DNA from: Owenweeksia sp.
GTDB taxonomy: Bacteria > Bacteroidota > Bacteroidia > Flavobacteriales > Schleiferiaceae
NCBI GenBank assembly: GCA_028285465.1
Contig: JANQPD010000030.1
Span: 141,673 to 205,672 of the forward strand
Length of the DNA: 64,000 nucleotides
Reading direction: 5' to 3'
This document shows positions 37,374 to 44,919 of the stretch, piece by piece. Every line of letters starts with the position of its first letter. Position 1 is the first letter of the stretch. A program made the position numbers and the translations under genes. The notes below the pieces were generated by a model. That model was not told the DNA's origin and ran no database searches. It saw nothing but the letters and a program-made list of their open reading frames with translations.

Positions 37374-37793
37374 ATGCAAAACGCAGGCTACTCAGGCACC
37401 CCTTTGGCGAAGAAACTCGGGATTAAAGAAGGTTTTGTGATACGCCTGGTTAACCCACCCACCCGCTATTTTCAGCTTTTTGAAATATTTCCGGATGTGG
37501 AGCAAAGTGAGGATGCCTCAGTACGAAAAGACTTCATTCATTTTTTCACCAAAGAAAAAGCGGAACTCAGCGGTATGCTGAACGGTTTAAAGGAAGAACT
37601 GAAACCAAACGGGATGATCTGGGTAAGCTGGCCTAAGAAAGCGGCTAAGGTGCTTACCGACCTTACGGAAGATGTGGTACGTGAATGTGCGCTGGTCATC
37701 GGACTTGTGGATGTAAAAGTATGTGCCGTTGATGCGGTATGGTCCGGCCTTAAGCTGGTGATCCCCGTAAAAGACAGGAAAAAGTACCCGTAG
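37374..37793 (+). CDS. DUF3052-family protein
   Basis: The product has 139 residues. It opens 'MQNAGYSGTPLAKKLGIKEG', the signature start of DUF3052 ('GYSGTPLxKKLGIKxG'), followed by 'WVSWPKKAAKVLTDLTEDVVRECAL' and 'DAVWSGLKLVIPVKDRKK', both also typical ('xVSWPKK..', 'WSGLKxVxR'). The family's function is unknown; it is soluble and cytoplasmic. Confidence 0.85.
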   Translation: MQNAGYSGTPLAKKLGIKEGFVIRLVNPPTRYFQLFEIFPDVEQSEDASVRKDFIHFFTKEKAELSGMLNGLKEELKPNGMIWVSWPKKAAKVLTDLTEDVVRECALVIGLVDVKVCAVDAVWSGLKLVIPVKDRKKYP

Positions 37794-37856
37794 CCTTTCC
37801 TCATAGGCAGAATATTCTTACGGAAATAGCCATGACGCAAGGCAAACGAACTACTT

Positions 37857-38043
37857 ATGATAAAGATTATTGGCGTTGTATTGCTTATTGCAGGTGCCCT
37901 GGGATTGATCTTTGGCATCACAGGTGTATTCGAATACAATCTCTAAAAACCCTTGGGCGCTTGGTATTCTGGGTCTGATTTTCTTTTTTAGCGGGATCGG
38001 CATGCTCAAGCGCAGAAAAGATACAGACGAAGTAGACGACTAG
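37857..38043 (+). pseudogene. Frameshifted small two-helix membrane protein gene
   Basis: From ATG 37857 the frame gives MIKIIGVVLLIAGALGLIFG and then 'ITGVFEYNL' and stops. From the next frame the sequence continues as 'ISKNPWALGILGLIFFFSGI' 'GMLKRRKDTDEVDD' to TAG at 38043. The span is 187 bases, so one base too many for a 61-residue product with two glycine-rich helices and a charged tail. Removing one A in 'TACAATCTC' restores the frame. Similar small proteins (DUF3185-like) are common. Either a real frameshift or a sequencing error. Confidence 0.6.
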
Positions 38044-38196
38044 CCGTTCTACCACATATTTTCAATTTGAATAGTATGATGCCTCAAAATGGGGCATCAG
38101 GCAACATTTCCTAAAATACAACCACTAAAAATCAACCCTTTACATTTTGGCCTCTTTTTTCTTATTGTTGTATAAATCAATCACAAACTTATCTTC

Positions 38197-39030
38197 ATGA
38201 AAAAAATATTTGCCTCCCTTGCTTTGAGTGGTTTGCTTATAGGCTTAAGCAGCTCCTGCGTATCAAAGAAGAAGTACGTACAGGCACAAACACACATTGA
38301 AAATTTACAACAGGACAGCGCTGCCCTGCATCAAAATGTAAATGCCTTAAAAGCCGATGCAGAAAGGCTTATGAATCAATATGAAGGCTACAAACAAATG
38401 ACAGAAGACCAGAAGGCGGCCCTCATGGCGCAATTGGATGAACAGAGTACCGAACTGGATCAGAAAGACCAGGCCCTGCAATTGCGTGCGCAGCGTCTCA
38501 GAGCGCTGCAAGAGCGCCTGGAACAACAGCAACAAATTGTAAACGACCTGCGGAAAACCGTGGAGGATGCACTGGTCAACTTCAATGCCGAAGACCTGAG
38601 TGTAGAAGTAAAGAACGGTAAAGTATACGTTTCGCTTAGCGATAAGCTGCTCTTCCCCTCCGGCAGTGCTAAGATAAATGCCGAGGGCGAAAAAGCCATT
38701 GCCAAAGTAGCAGAGGTTTTATTGGAAAACCCCAGGATCAACATCAACATTATGGGGCATACGGATGATGTACCGATCAATACCACACGCTTCCCGGACA
38801 ATTGGGAGCTGAGTACCGCACGGGCCACCAGCATCACGCGTTTGCTTACCGATAAATACAATGTACCCGGTGTGCGACTTACTGCTTCCGGAAGCAGTAA
38901 ATATAGCCCGGTAGCCCCCAACGAAACCAAAGAAGGCCGTGCAAAAAACCGCAGAACCGAAATTATTTTAACGCCTAAACTAGAAGAGCTTTTCAAAATA
39001 CTGGAGGGCAATAATTCATCGGGCATGTAG
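38197..39030 (+). CDS. OmpA-family lipoprotein
   Basis: The product has 277 residues with a lipoprotein signal ('LSGLLIGLSSSCVSKKKY'). A long coiled-coil region (about 30-125, 'QLDEQSTELDQKDQALQLRA') is followed by an OmpA-like peptidoglycan-binding domain ('LLFPSGSAKINAEGEKAIAK', 'INIMGHTDDVPI', 'NWELSTARATSITRLL', 'GRAKNRRTEIIL'). The conserved Asp (GHTDD) and Arg (NRRTEI) of diaminopimelate binding are present. It should link the outer membrane to peptidoglycan. A good terminator follows. Confidence 0.92.
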   Translation: MKKIFASLALSGLLIGLSSSCVSKKKYVQAQTHIENLQQDSAALHQNVNALKADAERLMNQYEGYKQMTEDQKAALMAQLDEQSTELDQKDQALQLRAQRLRALQERLEQQQQIVNDLRKTVEDALVNFNAEDLSVEVKNGKVYVSLSDKLLFPSGSAKINAEGEKAIAKVAEVLLENPRININIMGHTDDVPINTTRFPDNWELSTARATSITRLLTDKYNVPGVRLTASGSSKYSPVAPNETKEGRAKNRRTEIILTPKLEELFKILEGNNSSGM

Positions 39031-39065
39031 GTCTTTACCACGTTCCAAATAGCACACGCTAACAA

Positions 39066-39097
39066 AAAGAGACAGTCCTTTAGCTGTCTCTTTTTTT
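39066..39097 (+). terminator. Rho-independent terminator of the OmpA gene
   Basis: The stem AAAGAGACAG/CTGTCTCTTT has 10 pairs with loop TCCTTTAG, and is followed by a run of T. It starts 36 bases after the stop. Confidence 0.92.
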
Positions 39098-39248
39098 GTA
39101 TTATACTGTACCCGCCTTTTTCCCAAAACCCATAGCTCTTGTTTTACACCAACCGCAGTGAAATATCTTGATGCTATTAGCTCACTTCTTCAACAATACC
39201 TCTGCCTTGTCCTTGAAACATAGCCAGGTTAATCTAAAACCAGGCAAG

Positions 39249-39383
39249 CTATTCCTTTAAGGTGAATTTGTCGTTGCCTCCTATGTCGTAACACACGGCA
39301 AAACATGCATCCAGTGCGAGCCGGATCGCGGCTTCTTTTCCCTTTTTGCTGTCGCCACAGGTAAATAGATCAAGAGCCACATC
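39249..39383 (-). pseudogene. Fragment resembling S-adenosylmethionine decarboxylase C-terminus
   Basis: The minus strand is open for 44 codons, translating to 'DVALDLFTCGDSKKGKEAAI' 'RLALDACFAVC' and on to a TAG. 'ALDLFTCGD' followed by a K/E-rich helix is the pattern of the prokaryotic AdoMet decarboxylase tail ('A(V/I)D(I/L)FTCG..'). A TGA blocks the frame directly upstream; one frame over, 'MANVNSFE' fits the residues just before. It has no start and no pyruvoyl-site region, so the gene is broken. The assignment rests on one motif. Confidence 0.35.
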
Positions 39384-39492
39384 TCAAAGGAGTTTACGTT
39401 AGCCATGGCGCGCGCATGGAAGAGGGTTAGAAGGAAGACAATGCCTAAGCCAGAGAATATGGGGTGGCTGGTAAAGGCCTTGAAAGGCTTTA

Positions 39493-39924
39493 CTAATCAA
39501 TAAACTTTTTGATAAGGCCTGTCACTACCCCCCATATGCGAAAGTCCATAAAGGGAGTGATCTTAATGGGCGCATAATTTTTATTTTCGGGCTGTAAAAA
39601 GAGCTCTTCTCCCCTTTTATACAGGCGTTTTACGGTATAATCCCCGTTGATCACCGCCAAAACGATGTTGTTGTTTTGTGGTTCCAATTCCTTATCTACG
39701 ATCAACAGATCTCCGTCATCGATCCCTGCATCGATCATGGATTGCCCGTTTACACGCACACAAAAAGTAGCGTGTTTGTTTTTAACCAGGGTTTCGTGAA
39801 TGTTGATGCTGCTTTCAAAAAACTCAGAAACGTAACTGGGCGTACCTGCCGCTACTCCCACCTCAAAAAGAGGAATGGATATCCCGTTCTGGTCATTGTC
39901 CGGAAGAAGTTGTGAAAGCTGCAT
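39493..39924 (-). CDS. UmuD-like (LexA/S24) autoprotease
   Basis: The product has 143 residues. The cleavage site is Ala-Gly in 'FEVGVAAGTPSYV'. The catalytic Ser is in 'GQSMIDAGIDDGDLLIVD' and the Lys in 'GDYTVKRLYKRG', as in UmuD and LexA. There is no DNA-binding domain, so it fits UmuD, the self-cleaving subunit of the error-prone polymerase V. No UmuC-type polymerase gene lies next to it in this window; the adjacent downstream region holds gene debris instead. Expected control by SOS/RecA cannot be confirmed from the upstream sequence. Confidence 0.85.
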   Translation of the reverse strand: MQLSQLLPDNDQNGISIPLFEVGVAAGTPSYVSEFFESSINIHETLVKNKHATFCVRVNGQSMIDAGIDDGDLLIVDKELEPQNNNIVLAVINGDYTVKRLYKRGEELFLQPENKNYAPIKITPFMDFRIWGVVTGLIKKFID

Positions 39925-40085
39925 AACACAAAGATTTTAGTTTGTAAAACGCTTCTTAACGCACTTCAACCTCTGTTTATGGGTTGTCAGAGCCCTCAGA
40001 TACGAAAGCGCTAAATAGCTTAACGGCTAAAGTTAAAGAAATTGACAAAGGACTAAAATCCCCTTCTTAAAAAATTATTAACTAT

Positions 40086-40859
40086 TTAGATAACACGCTT
40101 GATCACACGCAAATGATGGGTATGTATACCCTGCTCCGCGTTAAAAATACCGGATTGATCCAACTGGTCGATGCGCACTTCCCCGGAAGCATGAATGATC
40201 CGGTTGTCGTTAAGCATAAGCCCTACATGGCTAATCCTGCCCTCTTCGTTATCAAAAAAAGCCAGGTCTCCGGGCTCTGCTTCTTCGATGAAGCTCAGCG
40301 TTTCGCCCATTTGTGCCTGTTCTCCACTGTCGCGTGGAAGTGCATATCCCGCCAGCCGGTATACCATCTGGGTAAACCCGCTGCAATCGATCCCCAGGGG
40401 AGTACGCCCTCCCCACAGATAGGGGCTGCCCAGGTACTGATAGGCCGTTTCTACCATTTGCGCACGGTTTTGTTTTCCGCTGATGTAGTTTCCCGAAAAG
40501 CTCAGGGAGTAAACGCCCATGTCCAGCCTTTCGTTTTCAGGAAAAGGCAGGTAGCTCCCCATTAATATAGGGAAATACCTGCCTGATTTTTCATGGGCTA
40601 CCAGGTCGATAAGTTCCAGGGAACATAATGGGAGCGCTTTGACCCGGGCAGCAAAATAGCTTTCCGCCACCGCTTCGTATTGTTTGTTGTCTATCCAGCC
40701 CTGGTAGCCATCGTGCTGTAACTTTACAAGGCTCCATTTTTTACCCTTCTCCAGGATCTCGAAACACTCTCCGAAAAGCACCTGATTCACCATTTCTGCC
40801 TTGTCGGATGCTTCTGCCCGAAGCGGTACAATGCTCAAACAACAAATGCCGTATTGCAT
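40086..40859 (-). CDS. NlpC/P60 cell-wall peptidase with SH3-like domain
   Basis: The product has 257 residues. An N-terminal bacterial SH3-like part ('VPLRAEASDKAEMVNQVLFGECFEIL', 'WSLVKLQHDGYQGWID') is followed by a C40 peptidase domain. The catalytic Cys is in 'LGIDCSGFTQMVYRLAG', His in 'GRISHVGLML' and the third residue His in 'RIIHASGEVRID'. These enzymes cut gamma-D-Glu-diaminopimelate bonds in peptidoglycan. No signal peptide is clear (MQYGICCLSIVPLR), so the enzyme may act on imported muropeptides in the cytoplasm, as in recycling. Confidence 0.9.
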   Translation of the reverse strand: MQYGICCLSIVPLRAEASDKAEMVNQVLFGECFEILEKGKKWSLVKLQHDGYQGWIDNKQYEAVAESYFAARVKALPLCSLELIDLVAHEKSGRYFPILMGSYLPFPENERLDMGVYSLSFSGNYISGKQNRAQMVETAYQYLGSPYLWGGRTPLGIDCSGFTQMVYRLAGYALPRDSGEQAQMGETLSFIEEAEPGDLAFFDNEEGRISHVGLMLNDNRIIHASGEVRIDQLDQSGIFNAEQGIHTHHLRVIKRVI

Positions 40860-40874
40860 GTTGTAGATCGAAGT

Positions 40875-42056
40875 TTAGGCCATACGTTCAATCACCATAG
40901 CAGATGCGCCTCCTCCCCCATTGCAAATACCGGCTGCACCATACTTTCCATCGTTTTGCTCTAAAACGTGGATCAAAGTGGTTAAAATACGTGCTCCGGA
41001 AGCGCCTAAGGGGTGGCCTATGGAAACCGCTCCTCCGTTTACATTGGTTTTAGAAGAATCAATGCCAAGTAACTTCATATTGGCCAGGCCTACTACTGAA
41101 AAAGCTTCGTTCAGCTCGTAGAAATCAATGTCCTCCTTGCTGAGTCCCGCTTTGCCAATGGCTATGGGCACCGCTTTGGCAGGAGCCGTAGTAAACCATT
41201 CGGGTTCATGCGCGGCATCGGCATAGGACACGATCTTAGCCAGGGGTTTTAATTCCAGTTCCTTGGCTTTTTCGGCACTCATAAGCACCATTGCCGCGGC
41301 TCCGTCATTCAGGTTACTGGCATTGGCTGCCGTAACGGTCCCTGCTTTGTCAAAAACAGGCCTAAGCTGCGCCATTTTTTCAAAATTTACCTTTTTATAG
41401 TCTTCGTCTTCGCTAATTACCAGGGGCTCTCCTTTGCGTTGGGGCACTTCTACCGGCACTACTTCGGCTTTAAAGCGCCCATTGGCCCAGGCATCTGCAC
41501 TGCGGGTATAACTATCCATAGCAAAAGCATCCTGCTCTTCACGACTGAACTCCATGTCTTTGGCACACAACTCTGCGCAGTTGCCCATGTGTACGTTGTT
41601 GTATACATCGGTTAGGCCATCCCGCAAAAGACCGTCAACCAGGGGCATATTGCCCAATTTTTGCCCGTTGCGGCCATTTGCCAAGTAATGCGGAACACTG
41701 CTCATGTTTTCCATACCTCCGGCAATCACTATATCGGCATCACCGCATTTTATAGCCTGGGCGCCTTGCATAATCGCCTTCAAGCCGGAAGAACACACTT
41801 TGTTTACCGTAGTACAGGGCACATCATTGGGTAAACCGGCCCCTTTGGCGGCCTGCCGGGCCGGGGCCTGCCCGTTGTTGGCCTGCAATACATTGCCCAT
41901 CAGTACCTCTTGTACTTTTCCGGGCTCCAATCCTATGCGTTCCAAAGCTTCTTTAATGGCAATGGCTCCCAACTGGGTAGCCGGTATACTGGAAAGTGCT
42001 CCGCCAAAAGAGCCTATAGGGGTTCTTACGGCTGAAACAATGACTACTTCTTTCAT
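40875..42056 (-). CDS. Acetyl-CoA C-acetyltransferase (thiolase)
   Basis: The product has 393 residues, a full-length biosynthetic-type thiolase. The acyl-accepting Cys is in 'VNKVCSSGLKAIM', the His in 'AVSIGHPLGASGARI', and the second Cys in 'AAGICNGGGGASAMVIERMA'. It condenses two acetyl-CoA to acetoacetyl-CoA or cleaves the product in beta-oxidation. The mevalonate-type genes at 54.4-56.6 kb could use its product, but they are not adjacent. It lies 15 bases upstream of the NlpC/P60 gene on the same strand. Confidence 0.95.
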   Translation of the reverse strand: MKEVVIVSAVRTPIGSFGGALSSIPATQLGAIAIKEALERIGLEPGKVQEVLMGNVLQANNGQAPARQAAKGAGLPNDVPCTTVNKVCSSGLKAIMQGAQAIKCGDADIVIAGGMENMSSVPHYLANGRNGQKLGNMPLVDGLLRDGLTDVYNNVHMGNCAELCAKDMEFSREEQDAFAMDSYTRSADAWANGRFKAEVVPVEVPQRKGEPLVISEDEDYKKVNFEKMAQLRPVFDKAGTVTAANASNLNDGAAAMVLMSAEKAKELELKPLAKIVSYADAAHEPEWFTTAPAKAVPIAIGKAGLSKEDIDFYELNEAFSVVGLANMKLLGIDSSKTNVNGGAVSIGHPLGASGARILTTLIHVLEQNDGKYGAAGICNGGGGASAMVIERMA

Positions 42057-42115
42057 AGAAAACTCGCTTAATTTTTGAGAGATAGAGCCGCGAAAGTACA
42101 GAAAATATAGCCGAA

Positions 42116-42146
42116 TTTGTACGTGCTCTACTTATGGTTACTTTTG
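42116..42146 (+). promoter_or_regulatory. Bacteroidota-type promoter of the PgpH-like gene
   Basis: TTTG (42116-42119), 19 bases, then TACTTTTG (42139-42146): an exact match to the Bacteroidota -33/-7 pattern. Transcription should start about 7 bases later, leaving a leader of some 12 bases before the ATG at 42165. Confidence 0.75.
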
Positions 42147-42164
42147 GTTCATCGATGAACGTCT

Positions 42165-44249
42165 ATGAATAAATTGCTCCTCTTCCTGCAAAACAAGCAG
42201 TTGCAGATCGCCTCGGTGTTCATGTTGGTGGTATCCATTGCTTTTGTGGTGTATTTGTACCCGCGGGAAGCTAAGTTTAAGTATGAGTTTACCAAGGGAA
42301 AACCGTGGCTTTACGAAGACCTGGTAGCCCGCTTTGATTTTCCTATTCTCAAAACAGAAAGTGAGCTTAAAGAGGAAAAGCGCGCCTTATTGGAAAACCG
42401 TACCCTTTTCCTGGTGAAACGCAATGACGTAGAAGAGCAAAACATTCAGAGCTTCCAATCCCAGCTAAAAAGCAATTGGCTGGAGTGGGAACAGGACACA
42501 CTGCCCCCGGCTTTGCAGGGTCTTAACCTGGAAGGGCTTCAAAAAACGGGGAGTAAAATACTCCGGCAGCTCTATAAACAGGGCATCTTAAAACCTTTTG
42601 AACTAGGCGAAGAGGGAGTATACGGAGATGTAATGCTCAATGAAGGCAACATCAGCAAGCCCGTTGGCCTGAGTAATTTTTTGAGCATTAACGAAGCAGG
42701 TAAGTTGTTGATGGAAAGAATTGAGGAGCATCCCAGGCGGGAAGCCCTTTCCAACATCAAGAGTTTGTTGATCAACAACCTGGGGTACAACGTCTTTTAC
42801 AATCCCACCCTAACCGAAAAATACTTTAAGGAAGAGCTCAACAACATTTTGCCCGTGAAGAGCATGGTGCAACGCGGAGAGCTCATCATCATTAAAGGTT
42901 CTTTGGTGGATGACGAAAAATACGCCAAGCTGGACTCCCTGCGGCAAACCTATTCCGGCCCATTAAAAAACCGGGCACGCCTTTGGTTTATCCTGCTGGG
43001 GCAGATCCTTATTGTAACTGTACTGTACATGGCCTTGTTGTTTTTCCTTTTGCAATACCGCAGGCAGATCATGGAGGATATATCCAAGCTTACCTTCATC
43101 CTGCTGAATATTGCCCTTATCGTACTTATGGGAAAATTTACCTTATCCTTTGGCCTTGAGTATATGTACCTGGCTCCCTTCCCCATTTTGCCCATCATCC
43201 TGCGCAGCTTTTTTGATACGCGCCTGGCCCTGTTCGTACACATGATCGCCATTATGCTGGTGGGCTTTTTTGTGCCCAACAGTTTCGAGTTTATCTACCT
43301 GCAGTTTGTGGCAGGCACCTTTGCCATTATCCTGGTAAATAACCTGTACAAACGCAGCCAGCTTTTCTTTACCGCCTCTAAGATCATTGCCATTTATTGC
43401 GTGAGTTACCTGAGTCTCGCGCTGATCCAGGAAGGTACCTTTGAGCAAATAGAGTGGGAAAACCTGGGGTATTTTGTGGGCAATGGCTTCCTGACCCTCG
43501 TCTCTTTTCCCCTTATTTATTTCCAGGAAAAGCTCTTTGGCTTTGTTTCCGACATTTCCCTTCTCGAACTCAGCGATACCAATAATCCGCTTTTACGGGA
43601 AATGGCGCAAAAGGCACCCGGTACTTTTCAACATTCGCTTCAGGTCGCTAATCTTGCCGAAGCCGCCATTCTAAAAATTGAGGGAAATGCCTTATTGGTG
43701 CGTACCGGGGCCCTGTATCACGATATTGGGAAAACAACGCACCCTATGTACTTTATTGAAAATCAGCACACCGGCCTTAACCCGCACGATGAGCTGAGCT
43801 TTGAGGAAAGCGCCCAAATGATCATCGGGCACGTGAAGGAAGGCATTAAAATGGCGAAGAAGCATAACCTTCCCGACCTTTTGGTGGATTTTATTCGCAC
43901 ACACCACGGCACGTCTACGGTGATGTACTTTTACAGGCAGTTTATCAAGAATTTTCCCGAAGAAGAGGTAGACCTGGAAAAGTTTACCTATCCCGGGCCG
44001 AAACCCTTTAGCAAAGAAACAGCCGCATTGATGATGGCAGACAGCGTGGAAGCCGCCAGCCGCAGCCTGTCCAAACCCGATGCCCAGTCTATCGACAAAC
44101 TGGTCGAAAACATCATTGACCACCAAATGGAAAGCGGCCAGTTTGAAAATGCCGCCATCACCCTAAAAGAAATAAAGGAGATCAAAAAGATCTTTAAAAA
44201 GATGCTGATGAACATCTACCATGTGCGCATACAGTATCCCGATCAATAA
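42165..44249 (+). CDS. pgpH: PgpH-type 7TM HD-domain phosphohydrolase
   Basis: The product has 694 residues: one transmembrane helix (about 13-31), an extracellular 7TMR-HDED domain (about 40-270, 'EEQNIQSFQSQLKSNWLEWEQ'), seven transmembrane helices (about 275-470), and a cytoplasmic HD domain with 'GTFQHSLQVANLAEAAI', 'ALYHDIGKTTHP', 'IIGHVKEGIKMAKKHNLP' and 'FIRTHHGTSTVMYFY'. This is the build of PgpH, which hydrolyses cyclic di-AMP. The extracellular domain may sense an envelope signal. A textbook promoter lies in front. Inorganic pyrophosphatase follows after 19 bases. Confidence 0.9.
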   Translation: MNKLLLFLQNKQLQIASVFMLVVSIAFVVYLYPREAKFKYEFTKGKPWLYEDLVARFDFPILKTESELKEEKRALLENRTLFLVKRNDVEEQNIQSFQSQLKSNWLEWEQDTLPPALQGLNLEGLQKTGSKILRQLYKQGILKPFELGEEGVYGDVMLNEGNISKPVGLSNFLSINEAGKLLMERIEEHPRREALSNIKSLLINNLGYNVFYNPTLTEKYFKEELNNILPVKSMVQRGELIIIKGSLVDDEKYAKLDSLRQTYSGPLKNRARLWFILLGQILIVTVLYMALLFFLLQYRRQIMEDISKLTFILLNIALIVLMGKFTLSFGLEYMYLAPFPILPIILRSFFDTRLALFVHMIAIMLVGFFVPNSFEFIYLQFVAGTFAIILVNNLYKRSQLFFTASKIIAIYCVSYLSLALIQEGTFEQIEWENLGYFVGNGFLTLVSFPLIYFQEKLFGFVSDISLLELSDTNNPLLREMAQKAPGTFQHSLQVANLAEAAILKIEGNALLVRTGALYHDIGKTTHPMYFIENQHTGLNPHDELSFEESAQMIIGHVKEGIKMAKKHNLPDLLVDFIRTHHGTSTVMYFYRQFIKNFPEEEVDLEKFTYPGPKPFSKETAALMMADSVEAASRSLSKPDAQSIDKLVENIIDHQMESGQFENAAITLKEIKEIKKIFKKMLMNIYHVRIQYPDQ

Positions 44250-44268
44250 CATTTAACCTTTTCACAAG

Positions 44269-44802
44269 ATGAACAACCACCCCTGGCACAACGTAAGCAT
44301 CGGCCAAAATGCCCCCGAAGTGGTAAACGGCATTATAGAGATCCCTAAAAACTGCCGGGCGAAGTATGAACTTGACAAAGAATCCGGCCTGTTGATGATG
44401 GACCGCGTGCTTTATTCCTCTATCAACTACCCGCACAATTACGGGTTTATTCCCAAAACCTATTGTGATGACGATGATCCCCTGGATATTTTGGTGCTTT
44501 CGCAAATAGAAGTAGTGCCCATGTGCCTCATAAAAGCCAAGGTAATTGGCGTAATGCGCATGCTGGACAGTGGCGAAAAAGACGACAAGATCATTGCCGT
44601 AGCCGCCAATGACATGAGCGTAAACCACTTCAAAGACATCTCCGAGCTGCCCCCCCACAGCATAAAAGAGCTCCGTAGCTTTTTTGAAGATTACAAAAAA
44701 CTGGAAGAAAAGAGCGTGGTAGTAGAGGAATTCCAGGGAAGAGAAGTAGCCTTAGAGGTAATTGAACAGGCGATAACCGATTATCACAAGAAATTCCGGT
44801 AA
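44269..44802 (+). CDS. ppa: Inorganic pyrophosphatase, family I
   Basis: It hydrolyses pyrophosphate to two phosphates and so drives biosynthesis. The 177-residue product has the family I signature '[11 protein letters not shown]' (D-D-x-D-P-x-D), with '[12 protein letters not shown]' before it, plus '[10 protein letters not shown]' and '[27 protein letters not shown]'. It is cytoplasmic and metal dependent. It follows the PgpH-like gene closely and is probably co-transcribed; a terminator follows. Confidence 0.97.
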   Translation: MNNHPWHNVSIGQNAPEVVNGIIEIPKNCRAKYELDKESGLLMMDRVLYSSINYPHNYGFIPKTYCDDDDPLDILVLSQIEVVPMCLIKAKVIGVMRMLDSGEKDDKIIAVAANDMSVNHFKDISELPPHSIKELRSFFEDYKKLEEKSVVVEEFQGREVALEVIEQAITDYHKKFR

Positions 44803-44803
44803 C

Positions 44804-44826
44804 ACCGCCCTTGGCTGGCGGTTTTA
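44804..44826 (+). terminator. Short rho-independent terminator after ppa
   Basis: The stem ACCGCC/GGCGGT with loop CTTGGCT is followed by TTTTAG. Short stem and short T-run; it starts 2 bases after the stop. Confidence 0.6.
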
Positions 44827-44919
44827 GAAAAATTCAATAATCCGAAGCAGCTTACTGGGAAAAACCAATTTACCCTGCCCGGGTGCCTTTAGTATTTTGG
44901 TCTTCTAAAGCTGCTACTC

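Larger units (their letters stand above)
39031..39492. other. Intergenic region with terminator and gene debris
   Basis: 462 bases between the OmpA gene and the UmuD-like gene. It holds the OmpA terminator, then minus-strand fragments of protein-like sequence. The best is the decarboxylase-like piece at 39249-39383. A second ends 'LTWLCFKDKAEVLLKK' near 39180, and a third lies upstream of the first in another frame ('HARAMANVNSFE'). Together they look like a decayed gene. Confidence 0.45.
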
